From the NCBI GenBank assembly GCA_014193315.1, contig BJHS01000014.1, positions 1 to 54,017 of the forward strand: 54,017 nt of DNA, in the 5' to 3' direction. The notes below the pieces were generated by a model, which was not told the origin of the DNA, did not search any database, and saw nothing but the letters and a program-made list of their open reading frames with translations. Below are positions 42,949 to 51,483 of the stretch, in pieces. Position numbers and translations under genes: made by a program. The DNA comes from Verrucomicrobiota bacterium. Lineage in GTDB: Bacteria > Verrucomicrobiota > Verrucomicrobiia > Opitutales > UBA953. Positions within the stretch are counted from its first letter, which is position 1. Each line of letters starts with the position of its first letter.

Positions 42949-45480
42949 ATGAGAAGCTCCCGTGCCTTTGCTTTGCTCGCTGTCCTCTTTCTTTTAAGCG
43001 GCTTGGGCGCCCTCTGTTGCTTGGTTTGTCTTGGGCTGCCGCCCTCGCGTGCGGAGGTCACCGCGGCGCAGTCGCGGCAGCGACTACACCGCGATGCCTT
43101 CGCCCTTCTCCAGCTCGCCCAAGCGGAGGTGCAGCAATGGGCGGGAGCGGATACCGTCGCCACCTCGATGGACGATGGGGCGATGCGGGTTGCCCGGTCC
43201 AGCGCGGCGGGGCTCGAGACGTTTCGCCTCGCGGGTGATCGCGTGGTGGATGGCGTCCGCTGGTCGTGGCATTGTGAGGATATCTCATGTCGCTTTGACC
43301 TAGCGGGGGCGGCCGCCACGGCGGTCCAGTCATCCCGTTGGGCCCGGAGTCAAGTCGGGCGGCAGGCTATGGCCTCGGGGGAGGCGGCCGCTCCCGCTTC
43401 GCCCGCGGCTAAACTGGCCTGGCAGATGGACGACGTGGGGTTCTATCGCGCCGCCATCGGTCGGGCGAACGTTGCCGGGACGGACTGGGGCGGGCGGGGA
43501 TTACTGACGGACCCTGTGCGTGGGGGCTGGCGACGGGACTTGGCTTCCGCGGAGGTTCTCTCCGCCCTGGTTGGTCCAGAAGTGGCCGATGCTTTCAAGG
43601 TGGCTGATTTGCGGGAGGAGCGGGGGCTGGGGCTGGGGTTCTCCGTGGCTCGGGGACCTGCGGGCCAATTCCGACACTTGGCGCATGTCGCCGACCTTCG
43701 GCTGAGCTTCGGGGTCTTCAACGCACGTTCCGATGGTCGGCATCGGTTCCGCTTCCATGTCTCCGGGCTTCTTTGGAATCCCGCCTCGGCCCCCTTGCTC
43801 GCCGATTCTTCCGGTCAGCTTTACCTCCTCGAGGTGGTGGGCGCGCCAGAGATCACCGTTCGCAACTTGGATTCCGGCGCCGTGCTCTCGACTTGGCTGG
43901 ATGCCTGTCCCGTCGCCGATTTTGGGATCTTCAATCAATACCCACGCGAGGCTGGCTTATGGTCTTGGTGTGAGGTGGAAGATGTGGCGCGCTACGGGAT
44001 GGCCCGTCGGGGCTTGTTGCCTGGCGAGGCCTACGCCTTCCTCAGTCCGTCGCCCGCGGTCCAGCCGCAAGGTCTCTCGCGCGTCCTTGGTCGCGAAACC
44101 TGGCGATTGGAGTCGGTGGTGCATGGGCCGGGCTGGAAGCGGCCTTCGCCTCAGGTCTTCCTTCCGACGGATCGCATCGAGATCACTTGTCGTTTCCTTG
44201 CACCGATGTCTTTCCGCTTCCGGCCCGCGGCGGGAGAGCCTGCTCGGGAAAAGCCCATCGCGGATTACCCTTCGCCGGTCGTGCATGAGATCGCCCAGGT
44301 TTGGTTCCCGGATTTTCGGCTCGAAGTCAGTGGGCGGGATTATTCGCGCGAGGACAGCGGAGGGTATACCATCGAGGAGCGACGGGCGTGCCTCCGGGTT
44401 TCGTGGGTACCCCGCGGCGTCGGGCAGCTGACCCATGCCGTGCGTTCGACCGAACTGCTTCGGACGCATTGGGATCTGTCCCGGCCAGAGGAGGCGGCGC
44501 AGTGGGTCGTGGGTGCGCCTTTGGCGGCTTCGCTGCTTCCCTTGGACTGGGCGGGGGCGTCCGGGGTCGGTGCTTTGCAGGATACGACGATCAACCAGCA
44601 TCTGGCGAACACCCCGGGGGCTTATGCTGACCTTAGGCTTACTCCCTTACCAGGGTGGCCGTTGCCTTCGGTCGGTGCCTTGCGGCATCTGGGGGGCGCG
44701 ATGGACTGGGCCCGACTCGATGACAGTTTTAATTCGGCCCCCCTCAAGGTTGCCGAGCCGGGGAGTTGGTCGGAGAACCCTCGCCTGACGCCTTGGGCGA
44801 CCGCGACGCCCGTGGTCGCGGCCGACTGGTCGGTGAGTGGGCCGTTCAACGTCAATAGCACCGACCCGGATGCTTGGTGGGAACTTTTGCGAAGCTCGGG
44901 CTCGCCATGGCAGGTGCAAGCGGGCGGTCCCTTTCCAGGGTCGCCGTGGCACCGCCCGTTTTTCCCGACCCATCCGGCGGGCGCCCAGTTGGCGGCCTGG
45001 GCTGCCCGTGCGAGCCCCCAGTGGGTCGACGAGGCGCTGGTGGGATTGGCTGGGGTCGAGCTGGCCGAGGCCGCGGCGCGCCAGGGACTTCGGCTGCCGA
45101 CCGATGCCGCCATGGGGGAGTTGGCACGCCAAGTGGTGCGTTTGGGTCCCGAGTGCGGCGCCCCTTTCCGTTCGCTCGAGGCCTTCGCCCGTTCGGGCTT
45201 ATTGGATAAGGCGTTGGCGGCATCGCGGTTCAACGAGTTCGCTCCGGCGGGAGAGGACGTGGCACCGATGCTCGTGCGCGGTGCGGACTTGCTGGAGTTA
45301 TGGGCGCCTTTCCTGACCGTCCGTGGGGATACGGTCCGCGTGGTGGGGCAAGTGTCCTTTCAAGATCCCCGCACCCCTGGGTCGCTGCGAGTGGAGGCGG
45401 TCTTGCAACGTCAACCGGAGTCACATGAAGTTCGGCGTTTTGGGCGGCGTTGGCGGGTAATTCGGGTGCGCCTTTTATAA
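42949..45480 (+). CDS. Verru_Chthon cassette protein A-like protein
   Basis: An 843-residue protein beginning with a prepilin-like hydrophobic segment (RAFALLAVLFLLSGLGALCC) and then a helical stretch RLHRDAFALLQLAQAEVQQW, as in type IV pilin and GspK-like minor pilins. Later EIAQVWFPDFRLEVSG and GPFNVNSTDPDAWWELL match the character of the Verru_Chthon cassette protein A family, found in Verrucomicrobia as part of four-gene pilin-like cassettes; it is somewhat short for that family. Proteins B, C and D are not adjacent: the next gene is Bax-inhibitor-1-like. Possible part of a pseudopilus or envelope structure. Confidence 0.65.
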   Translation: MRSSRAFALLAVLFLLSGLGALCCLVCLGLPPSRAEVTAAQSRQRLHRDAFALLQLAQAEVQQWAGADTVATSMDDGAMRVARSSAAGLETFRLAGDRVVDGVRWSWHCEDISCRFDLAGAAATAVQSSRWARSQVGRQAMASGEAAAPASPAAKLAWQMDDVGFYRAAIGRANVAGTDWGGRGLLTDPVRGGWRRDLASAEVLSALVGPEVADAFKVADLREERGLGLGFSVARGPAGQFRHLAHVADLRLSFGVFNARSDGRHRFRFHVSGLLWNPASAPLLADSSGQLYLLEVVGAPEITVRNLDSGAVLSTWLDACPVADFGIFNQYPREAGLWSWCEVEDVARYGMARRGLLPGEAYAFLSPSPAVQPQGLSRVLGRETWRLESVVHGPGWKRPSPQVFLPTDRIEITCRFLAPMSFRFRPAAGEPAREKPIADYPSPVVHEIAQVWFPDFRLEVSGRDYSREDSGGYTIEERRACLRVSWVPRGVGQLTHAVRSTELLRTHWDLSRPEEAAQWVVGAPLAASLLPLDWAGASGVGALQDTTINQHLANTPGAYADLRLTPLPGWPLPSVGALRHLGGAMDWARLDDSFNSAPLKVAEPGSWSENPRLTPWATATPVVAADWSVSGPFNVNSTDPDAWWELLRSSGSPWQVQAGGPFPGSPWHRPFFPTHPAGAQLAAWAARASPQWVDEALVGLAGVELAEAAARQGLRLPTDAAMGELARQVVRLGPECGAPFRSLEAFARSGLLDKALAASRFNEFAPAGEDVAPMLVRGADLLELWAPFLTVRGDTVRVVGQVSFQDPRTPGSLRVEAVLQRQPESHEVRRFGRRWRVIRVRLL

Positions 45481-45537
45481 CCGGAAGGAGGCAGTCGGAT
45501 TCTTGACTGTCCGGGTAAACCCGCCAAGGTTAGCAGC

Positions 45538-46257
45538 ATGGAATCCAACCCGTTCATCGTCTCCCAGGCGCCGGCCTCCGATCGCGTCGCCTTCTTCAAG
45601 CGCACCTACCTGCATGTGGCGGGCGCCTTCGCCGCCTTTGGCGCGCTGCTCTACGCGTTCTTCGTGACCGACGTCGCCCGATCCATCATGCAGGGTTTCG
45701 GCTCCATCATGAGCTCCATGGGTGGGTTTGGCATCCTGGTCGTCATGCTGATGTTCTGGGGTGGTACCTACGTCGCCCAGAAGTTGGCCGAGAACCGGGC
45801 CTCCCGTCAGTCCCAGTACCTCGGTCTTGGTCTCTACGTCGTGCTCCAAGCCATCATCTTCGTGCCCCTGATCTTGATGGTCGCCATCAAGACCGGCGGT
45901 AATCCCGGCGAGGTTCTCATCCCGGCCTGCGCCGTCACCGCCGCCTTGGTCGTCGGCCTGACTGTCGCCGTCTTCACGATGGGCATCGACTTCTCCTTCC
46001 TGCGCGTGGCCATCGTCATCGGCAGCGTCTGCACCCTCGGCATCATCCTCGTGGCCGCCTTCACCGATAGCCAGCTGGGTAACTGGTTTTCGATCATCAT
46101 GATCCTGCTGATGGCCACGGTCATTCTCTACCAGACCCAGGTGATCAAAGACAGCTGCCAGACCGACCAGCACGTCCTGGCCGCCTTCATCCTCTTCTCG
46201 GCCTTCGTCACGCTCCTCTTTTACGTCATCCGTCTCTTCGCCGGCCGTCGCGACTGA
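45538..46257 (+). CDS. Bax inhibitor-1/YccA-like membrane protein
   Basis: A 239-residue integral membrane protein with about seven hydrophobic segments. The N-terminal FFKRTYLHVAGAFAAFGAL and the later GIDFSFLRVAIVIGSV fit the BI-1/TMBIM family (YccA, YbhL), and the conserved C-terminal Asp pair region is seen in YQTQVIKDSCQTDQH. Bacterial members act as pH-sensitive calcium leak channels or interact with FtsH; the role here is inferred from the family. A TTGACT sequence at 45503-45508 could be a -35 box, but no convincing -10 follows. Confidence 0.88.
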   Translation: MESNPFIVSQAPASDRVAFFKRTYLHVAGAFAAFGALLYAFFVTDVARSIMQGFGSIMSSMGGFGILVVMLMFWGGTYVAQKLAENRASRQSQYLGLGLYVVLQAIIFVPLILMVAIKTGGNPGEVLIPACAVTAALVVGLTVAVFTMGIDFSFLRVAIVIGSVCTLGIILVAAFTDSQLGNWFSIIMILLMATVILYQTQVIKDSCQTDQHVLAAFILFSAFVTLLFYVIRLFAGRRD

Positions 46258-46282
46258 CCTGCGACTGGCGCCTCTCTGCTTT

Positions 46283-47119
46283 ATGCGACTTCTCCTCCTG
46301 TTCCTGTGTTCCCTCCTGGGGGCCGTTTCCCTTCCGGCCCAAGGAAAACTCCGAGAGCTGCTGACGGCCAAGGCGCCCGAGGGGCTCAGCGAGCAATCTT
46401 GGATGGTCGACGGCGTGAAACGTACCGCCTTGGTTCGGGTCCCGAAGGACGCCAAGGGCCCGCTGGCGGTGGTCTTCTGCTGGCATGGGCATGGCGGCCG
46501 GGCCGCCCAGGCGGCTGGTCGCTGGGGCTACGAGCAGGCCGACACTACCTCCATTCTGGTCTTTCCCCAGGGGTTACCGACCGTTTCGCCCTTGGTGGAT
46601 AAGGAAGGTCGGTTGCCCGGCTGGCAGACGGCTCTCGGCGGTGAGGGTGATCGAGACGTTCACCTCTTCGATGCCATGTTGGCCGACCTCCGGAAGGCGC
46701 AATCGATCGACGAGCGTCGGGTTTATTCCATGGGGCATTCCAACGGTGCGGCTTTCAGTTACCTGCTCTGGCAGGCGCGCCCGACGGTGCTCGCGGCGAT
46801 TGGTTCCGTCGCCGGTGCCTTGCACGGCGACGCCAAGGAGCTTGCCCCGATGCCGGTGATCCATGTCGCCGGCGAGAATGACCCCTTGGTGAAGTTCGCC
46901 TGGCAACAGGCGACCTTCGTCGCGGTCCGGCGGTTCAATCATTGCGACGCGGCCGGTAAGCCATGGGCGAAAGAGGGTGTCCTGGAGGCTGCGATCTATG
47001 AATCGGACCACGGCGCACCGCTGGTGACGGCGCTGCACGTCGGTGGTCACGAATACCCGAAGGGTGCCTCGGAGCTTATCGCCCGGTTTTTCAAGACGCA
47101 GCTCCGGCCGGCCCGCTGA
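46283..47119 (+). CDS. Secreted esterase, PHB-depolymerase/LpqC-like
   Basis: A 278-residue exported alpha/beta-hydrolase with signal peptide (LLLLFLCSLLGAVSLPAQ). The nucleophile elbow is GHSNG with Ser153; VFCWHGHGGRA forms the oxyanion loop, GENDPLVKF supplies a likely Asp, and the GGHEYP near the end the His. This is the layout of polyhydroxybutyrate depolymerase-like and feruloyl/acetyl-xylan-type esterases; the substrate cannot be told. Its 3' end overlaps the convergent methyltransferase by 29 bp. Confidence 0.82.
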   Translation: MRLLLLFLCSLLGAVSLPAQGKLRELLTAKAPEGLSEQSWMVDGVKRTALVRVPKDAKGPLAVVFCWHGHGGRAAQAAGRWGYEQADTTSILVFPQGLPTVSPLVDKEGRLPGWQTALGGEGDRDVHLFDAMLADLRKAQSIDERRVYSMGHSNGAAFSYLLWQARPTVLAAIGSVAGALHGDAKELAPMPVIHVAGENDPLVKFAWQQATFVAVRRFNHCDAAGKPWAKEGVLEAAIYESDHGAPLVTALHVGGHEYPKGASELIARFFKTQLRPAR

Positions 47120-47822
47120 CCTTGCGGGCGACGTAGAAGCGCGTCTCGCCGCAGAAGGCTCGGACGGCCGCGGACTCAACGGCGACCTCAGAGCTGAGCG
47201 GGGAGGCCAGCACCTTGAAGCCCGCTTCCTGGAGTTCGGCGTAAGTCTCCGCCTCGGTGCTGCTATGCATGAAGACCGGGGAGGTGGACGTCTCGTGCCA
47301 ACGGTCGCCCGGCGTCTCGTCAGGTGCTTGCTTCGCCCAGTGGGGGGCCAGTGCCCCTTTCGCCCGGTCGGAGCCGGAGCCGAAGAAGATGCCGCCGGGG
47401 CGAAGCACGCGATGGAGCGAGCGCAGGGCCCGGGCCCGATGGGCCGCATCTGGCAAGCACATCAGGCCGTTGAAGGCGTAGATGACGCCATCGAAACTCG
47501 CCTCCGGGTAGGTCAGGGCAGTGGCGTCTTGGAGTTCGGCGCGGGCACCCCAGCCGGGTTGGGCTTGCTCCAGGACTCCTTGGGTCACCTCCACCATCGC
47601 CGCGGAGAAGTCCGTGGCCGTGACGTCAAGGTAGCCGCGTTGCAGGAGCCCGAGCGCGACGCGGCCGCCGCCGCAGCCGACTTCCAGGAGCCGGGCCGCC
47701 CGGTCGAAGTGCTCGGCGATGAGTTTTTCTTCCGATTGCCAGAGGCCGACTTTCAGCGCGGCCCGCCCGTACTCGACGGCAGTGGCGAGTTCCTGCCAGT
47801 GGGCTCGGGGGTCGCGGGGCAT
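47091..47822 (-). CDS. SAM-dependent methyltransferase
   Basis: A 243-residue class I methyltransferase. Motif I is LLEVGCGGGRVALGL at about 45-59, the acidic residue of motif II lies in DVTATDFSAAM, and LRSLHRVLRPGGIFFGSGSD is the typical post-motif region. I chose ATG 47822 (MPRDPRAHWQEL); ATG 47855 is possible and would overlap a TTGCC-AGCAT-GGCAA palindrome (47846-47860) in the divergent gap. The frame continues upstream, but over the opposite-strand lipoprotein gene. The methyl acceptor is unknown. Confidence 0.88.
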   Translation of the reverse strand: MPRDPRAHWQELATAVEYGRAALKVGLWQSEEKLIAEHFDRAARLLEVGCGGGRVALGLLQRGYLDVTATDFSAAMVEVTQGVLEQAQPGWGARAELQDATALTYPEASFDGVIYAFNGLMCLPDAAHRARALRSLHRVLRPGGIFFGSGSDRAKGALAPHWAKQAPDETPGDRWHETSTSPVFMHSSTEAETYAELQEAGFKVLASPLSSEVAVESAAVRAFCGETRFYVARKVSGPAGAAS

Positions 47823-47880
47823 CGGTTTGGTCAGCCAAGCGAATCTTGCCAGCATGGCAATCTTCGGAACACTTGGCGGG

Positions 47881-48390
47881 ATGTATCGCCTGTTTCTGGT
47901 GCTCGCCTGTCTCGGATTGCTCGCCTGCGATAACCAGACGCCGCGGCCAGCCGCGCCCGTGACCGAAGAGGCCGGCATCGAGGTGCGTTTTCCGCTCCGG
48001 TTAGGGGCGGTCGCCACCCGGCAGCGCCTGGCCGCCACCGAACTCGAGAAGGCCCGCGGGCTGATGGGCACGCCCAGCCTGCCGGAGGACGAGGGGATGG
48101 TTTTTCTTTATCAGGAAGACCAGCAGATGCGTTTCTGGATGAAGGATACCCCGCTGGATCTGGATATCGCCTTTGTCGCGGCGGATGGGACCATCCTGGA
48201 GGTGCGGACGATGCAGGCCGGCGATACCAATACGACCGTGTCGGCCTCGGAACGCGTCCGCTTTTCGGTGGAGATGGCCGCCGGTTGGTTTGCCCGCCGG
48301 GGGGTGAAGCCCGGTGACAAGGTCGACTTGGCCGCGTTGCGGGCGGGCCTGACGGCCCGCGGGTTCGTCGCCTCCCGCTACGTACCCTAA
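47881..48390 (+). CDS. DUF192 lipoprotein
   Basis: A 169-residue DUF192 protein. The N-terminus MYRLFLVLACLGLLACDNQ is a lipoprotein signal with lipobox LLAC (Cys16). The domain shows ELEKARGLMGTPSLPEDEGM, MRFWMKDTPLDLDIAFVAAD and GWFARRGVKPGDKV, the three conserved segments of this small fold. Members are widespread, exported and of unknown activity. Divergent from the methyltransferase; its stop is 4 bp from the stop of the next small ORF. Confidence 0.88.
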   Translation: MYRLFLVLACLGLLACDNQTPRPAAPVTEEAGIEVRFPLRLGAVATRQRLAATELEKARGLMGTPSLPEDEGMVFLYQEDQQMRFWMKDTPLDLDIAFVAADGTILEVRTMQAGDTNTTVSASERVRFSVEMAAGWFARRGVKPGDKVDLAALRAGLTARGFVASRYVP

Positions 48391-48394
48391 GCCG

Positions 48395-48499
48395 TCAAAG
48401 GGAAAGCCAAAGCAAGCGGAGGCCGCAGGCGACGGCGAGCAGCGTGAGCAGCAGGGCGAGGGCCAGGCGTTCCGAGCGAGTCGTCCGAAATAGCATCAT
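48395..48499 (-). CDS. Small single-span membrane protein
   Basis: A 34-residue ORF beginning ATGATG across the stop of the polyprenyl synthetase gene (48496-48499). After a basic start (MMLFRTTRSER) comes one hydrophobic helix LALALLLTLLAVACGL. The overlap with the upstream stop argues for coupled translation. No family recognised; too short to be certain. Confidence 0.45.
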   Translation of the reverse strand: MMLFRTTRSERLALALLLTLLAVACGLRLLWLSL

Positions 48500-49446
48500 G
48501 CCTGGGGAGCCAGCCGCGCGGCGGCTTCGCGGAGAAACGCCGTGAGGCGGAGCAGGAAGAACGGGGAAGGGGACCCCTCGATCGGCCGCAAGGCTTGCTC
48601 GGCCGAGGCGATCTCGGCGTCGAGCCGGCGGAACGATTCGCGCCAAGTCTCGGCGGAGATGCAGGCCCGGGGCTCGTCGCCCCGGCGGAGTGCGACCAGA
48701 ACCCCTGGACCGGAGCGGTCGCGCTCGAGCAACATCGGTAGGGTCAATTTGCCGCTGGCGGCATCCGTCCCGAGCGTCTTTCCGGCCTTGGTGTCATCCT
48801 GGAGAAGATCGACCAAATCATCGTAGATCTGATAGGCGATCCCGAGGTGCCGGCCGAATCGCGCGCAAGCCTCGATATGCCCCGCCGGGCGTTCGGCGAG
48901 CAGCGCCCCAACCCGACAGGCCCCCTCGAAGAGTTCGGCGGTCTTGAGGCGGATGTGCCGGTAGTAGTCATCGAGGGAGATGCCGTCGTTGCCCCGCGAG
49001 AACGTCTGGCAGACCTCGCCGGAGCACACTTCCCGGGAAGCTCTTGCGACGATGCGGCACAGTTCCGGGGTGGTGTATTCCGCTGCCAGCATCAAGGCGT
49101 GCGCAAAAAGGGCATCCCCGAAGAGGACGGCGGCATGGGCACCGTGGGTCTGGTTGGGGGTATCCGCCCCATGTCGGGTGTCGGCACCGTCGAGCACGTC
49201 GTCATGGACGAGCGTGGCAAGGTGGACGAGTTCGACGATGGCGGCGCCGCGGATCAAGGCGAGCGTCGGTGTTCCGCCGGCACCAGAGGCGAAGGCAAGG
49301 AGGGGGCGCAGTCTTTTGCCAGGGTGGGCCAGGACTTCGCGGACCATGGGTCGGACCTCGGGTTCGAAGGCCGCTTCCTGCTCTCGGAGGAAAGCCTCCA
49401 GCGCCCCAAAATGGGCGTCGAGACCGGCATGGAGCGTAGTGGGCAC
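48496..49446 (-). CDS. Trans-isoprenyl diphosphate synthase (polyprenyl synthetase)
   Basis: A 316-residue prenyltransferase elongating allylic diphosphates with isopentenyl diphosphate, for quinone side chains or similar. The first Asp-rich motif is HDDVLDGADTRHG (Asp82-Asp83...Asp86) and the second YQIYDDLVDLLQDD (about 209-213); GKRLRPLL is the upstream substrate-binding motif and TLGTDAASGKLTLPML follows as expected. GTG 49446 gives the usual family length; the open frame reaches 49635 but overlaps the neighbouring gene. Chain length cannot be fixed by eye. Confidence 0.9.
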   Translation of the reverse strand: MPTTLHAGLDAHFGALEAFLREQEAAFEPEVRPMVREVLAHPGKRLRPLLAFASGAGGTPTLALIRGAAIVELVHLATLVHDDVLDGADTRHGADTPNQTHGAHAAVLFGDALFAHALMLAAEYTTPELCRIVARASREVCSGEVCQTFSRGNDGISLDDYYRHIRLKTAELFEGACRVGALLAERPAGHIEACARFGRHLGIAYQIYDDLVDLLQDDTKAGKTLGTDAASGKLTLPMLLERDRSGPGVLVALRRGDEPRACISAETWRESFRRLDAEIASAEQALRPIEGSPSPFFLLRLTAFLREAAARLAPQA

Positions 49447-49499
49447 CCCGGCAATTTGCCTAGGTGGCCCTTCCGGGGCAAGCGCAGGATGGCCCCGGC

Positions 49500-50459
49500 T
49501 TAAGGCGCGAACTTCGTCTCGGTAACCAGCGGGAGTTTGCCAGCCCCATCGCAATCCTTGCACGGGGTCCGCTTGTCCTCGATTTTTCCCTTCTGGGCTT
49601 CCCGGGTGAAACCAAGTCCGCCACAGGTCTTGCAATTGATTTTCTCGGTGGTGATGACGCTGAGTTCGGCTCCCTGGTTGACGGCGTCGACGAATTTCTG
49701 CATCGCGGCGGGCGATTCATCGACCGGCGTGCATTGCAGGAAGGCCTCGCGGCGGAGCGTGAGTTTCTTGCCCTCGAGCGGGGGGAATTTTGCGGTAAAG
49801 GTGAGCGCGATCATGCCGACATGCAGGCCGGTACAACGTCCGACGGCACCGAGCTCGGCGGGTTTTTCCAGGACGAGGATGGCCAGGGAATCCTTACCTT
49901 CCAGGAGCGGGTCGCCGTTGAGCGCCGGCCAAGTGGCTTTGACGAGGTAGCGGTTCTCGCCCAGATCCTGGACGATGGTGTAGCTGATCGGGGCCATGCA
50001 GCCCGGGGCTTTCGAGAAGGCGCCGGTCGCGCCATCGAGCAGGTGTTGGGTGCTGAAGACGGCGAAGAGCCGTTGCAATTCGCGCGTGGTCTCGAAGGCG
50101 AGCGGCTTGTTGATTTTGGCGAAGTGGAAGGTGCGCGTTTCCTTGGGGGTGGGCAGCTTGGGCGCACGGAGGGGGGTGATGGTCACCTGCTCGGCGTCCT
50201 CTCCCTTGGCCTCCGCCTTCTTCATCTCGCCCTCGGGCACGGGCTTCTTTTCATCCGTGGCCTTCTCGCTCATCACAGGTTTGGCCTCGATGGTCTCGCC
50301 GGCCTTGGTCGCCTCCTTGGGGGCAGGGGTGGCCTCGGCAGGCTTGGTCGCCGGAGCAGGCTCCCCCTCTTTCTTCATCGGCGCCTCGGCCTCGGCCGCG
50401 ATGAGTGCCGAGCAGAACAAGAAGCAGAGGATCAGGGCGGACGGGTGGTGGCGGCTCAT
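49500..50459 (-). CDS. Exported protein with DnaJ-type CxxCxGxG repeats
   Basis: A 319-residue protein with signal peptide (ALILCFLFCSALIAAEAEA), a low-complexity Lys/Glu/Pro/Ala region at about 25-95, and a beta-rich body of unknown fold. The C-terminus carries CKTCGGLGF (Cys276, Cys279) and CKDCDGAGKL (Cys300, Cys303), two units like those of the DnaJ zinc-binding domain, enough for one zinc site. No J domain is present. An exported zinc ribbon of this kind is uncommon. It sits between tatC and the prenyl synthase, 6 bp after tatC. Confidence 0.75.
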   Translation of the reverse strand: MSRHHPSALILCFLFCSALIAAEAEAPMKKEGEPAPATKPAEATPAPKEATKAGETIEAKPVMSEKATDEKKPVPEGEMKKAEAKGEDAEQVTITPLRAPKLPTPKETRTFHFAKINKPLAFETTRELQRLFAVFSTQHLLDGATGAFSKAPGCMAPISYTIVQDLGENRYLVKATWPALNGDPLLEGKDSLAILVLEKPAELGAVGRCTGLHVGMIALTFTAKFPPLEGKKLTLRREAFLQCTPVDESPAAMQKFVDAVNQGAELSVITTEKINCKTCGGLGFTREAQKGKIEDKRTPCKDCDGAGKLPLVTETKFAP

Positions 50460-50465
50460 AAGGGG

Positions 50466-51479
50466 TCAGTCGAGCGAACTCAGGTCGCCATCGGCGGGCG
50501 GCGGGGTGGACTTGGCTTCACCGCCGGAGGCCTTGCTTGCCGGGTCGCTGGAAGTCGTGTCACCGGAGGAGGGGCGGCGGGGGCGGTCAGCGTCGACCTC
50601 TACCGTGTCGCCCTCATCGTCATCGTCGGGCAGGTCGTCATCCTCGGGGTTAGGCTTGTCCCCGCGAGCGAGCCGCTTGCGGCGGACGATGTACATCCCG
50701 ATGAACACGGCGGCGATATAGAAGCCGAACAGCACGCTCGTCATCACGATCAGCGAGAGGGGTTCGGCGATCGGGGTGATCAAGGCGACGAGGACCATGA
50801 TGCCGACCAGCATGCCGCGCCACGATTTGAGCAGGGTCTTGGGGCGGACAAGCTCGAGCCACATCAGGACGATGAGCGCCAAGGGGAATTGGAAGGTGAG
50901 CCCCGTCAGGAGGCTCATCATGACGACAAAGGAGTAATAATCCGAAGCCTGCCAGGTCACTTCCATCTTCATCCCGGCGGCGAAGTGCTGCCAGATCTGG
51001 ATCGACATGGGGCTGAGCCAGACGAAGGCCAGGGTGGCGCCCGCGATGAATAGCACCAGGGCGGCTAAGCAGAACGGAATTAACCCGCGTTTTTCCCGTT
51101 CGGTGAGCGCTGGCCCGACGAATCGGGCGGTCTCGTAAAGAAAGACAGGGGACGCGACGGCGACGCCGACCCCGAAGGCGGCGTACATCAGGACTTTCCA
51201 GACCCCCATGAAGGTGAACTCTTTCAGTTCCCCCATGCTGACCAAGCCCGGGTCCGGGTCGCTGAGCGCGAAGGCGATCGGCGACCGCTCGGGGTATTTG
51301 GCCCACTCCAGCGGAAGGCCGAGCAACCAGGGCGTCTCTTTGTAGAACACCAAGGCGGCGAGCATGCCGATGCCGAAGACGATCACCACCCGGATGACGG
51401 AGATGCGCAGGTCGTCGATATGCTCCAGAAACGTCATTTCGCTCCGGGGTCGGTTTCGGCGGATGATGTTGGTGAGCAT
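50466..51479 (-). CDS. tatC: Sec-independent protein translocase TatC
   Basis: A 337-residue TatC, the receptor for twin-arginine signals. MTFLEHIDDLRISVIRVV carries the conserved N-terminal FLxHLxELR-type motif, six membrane segments follow (about 27-45, 95-115, 135-160, 180-205, 220-240, 240-262), and the periplasmic loop ends in FVWLSPMSIQIW. A conserved Pro-rich loop ALITPIAEPLSLIVM precedes the last span. The C-terminal 60 residues are an acidic, low-complexity cytoplasmic tail (PEDDDLPDDDDEGDTVEV), longer than in typical TatC. It probably exports the four DUF1501 proteins of this window. tatA and tatB are not adjacent. Confidence 0.93.
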   Translation of the reverse strand: MLTNIIRRNRPRSEMTFLEHIDDLRISVIRVVIVFGIGMLAALVFYKETPWLLGLPLEWAKYPERSPIAFALSDPDPGLVSMGELKEFTFMGVWKVLMYAAFGVGVAVASPVFLYETARFVGPALTEREKRGLIPFCLAALVLFIAGATLAFVWLSPMSIQIWQHFAAGMKMEVTWQASDYYSFVVMMSLLTGLTFQFPLALIVLMWLELVRPKTLLKSWRGMLVGIMVLVALITPIAEPLSLIVMTSVLFGFYIAAVFIGMYIVRRKRLARGDKPNPEDDDLPDDDDEGDTVEVDADRPRRPSSGDTTSSDPASKASGGEAKSTPPPADGDLSSLD

Positions 51480-51483
51480 GGGG

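Noticed and set aside
47719-47880. N-terminal extension of the DUF192 frame
   Set aside because: The lipoprotein signal starts at ATG 47881, and the upstream part lies over the start of the divergent methyltransferase gene.
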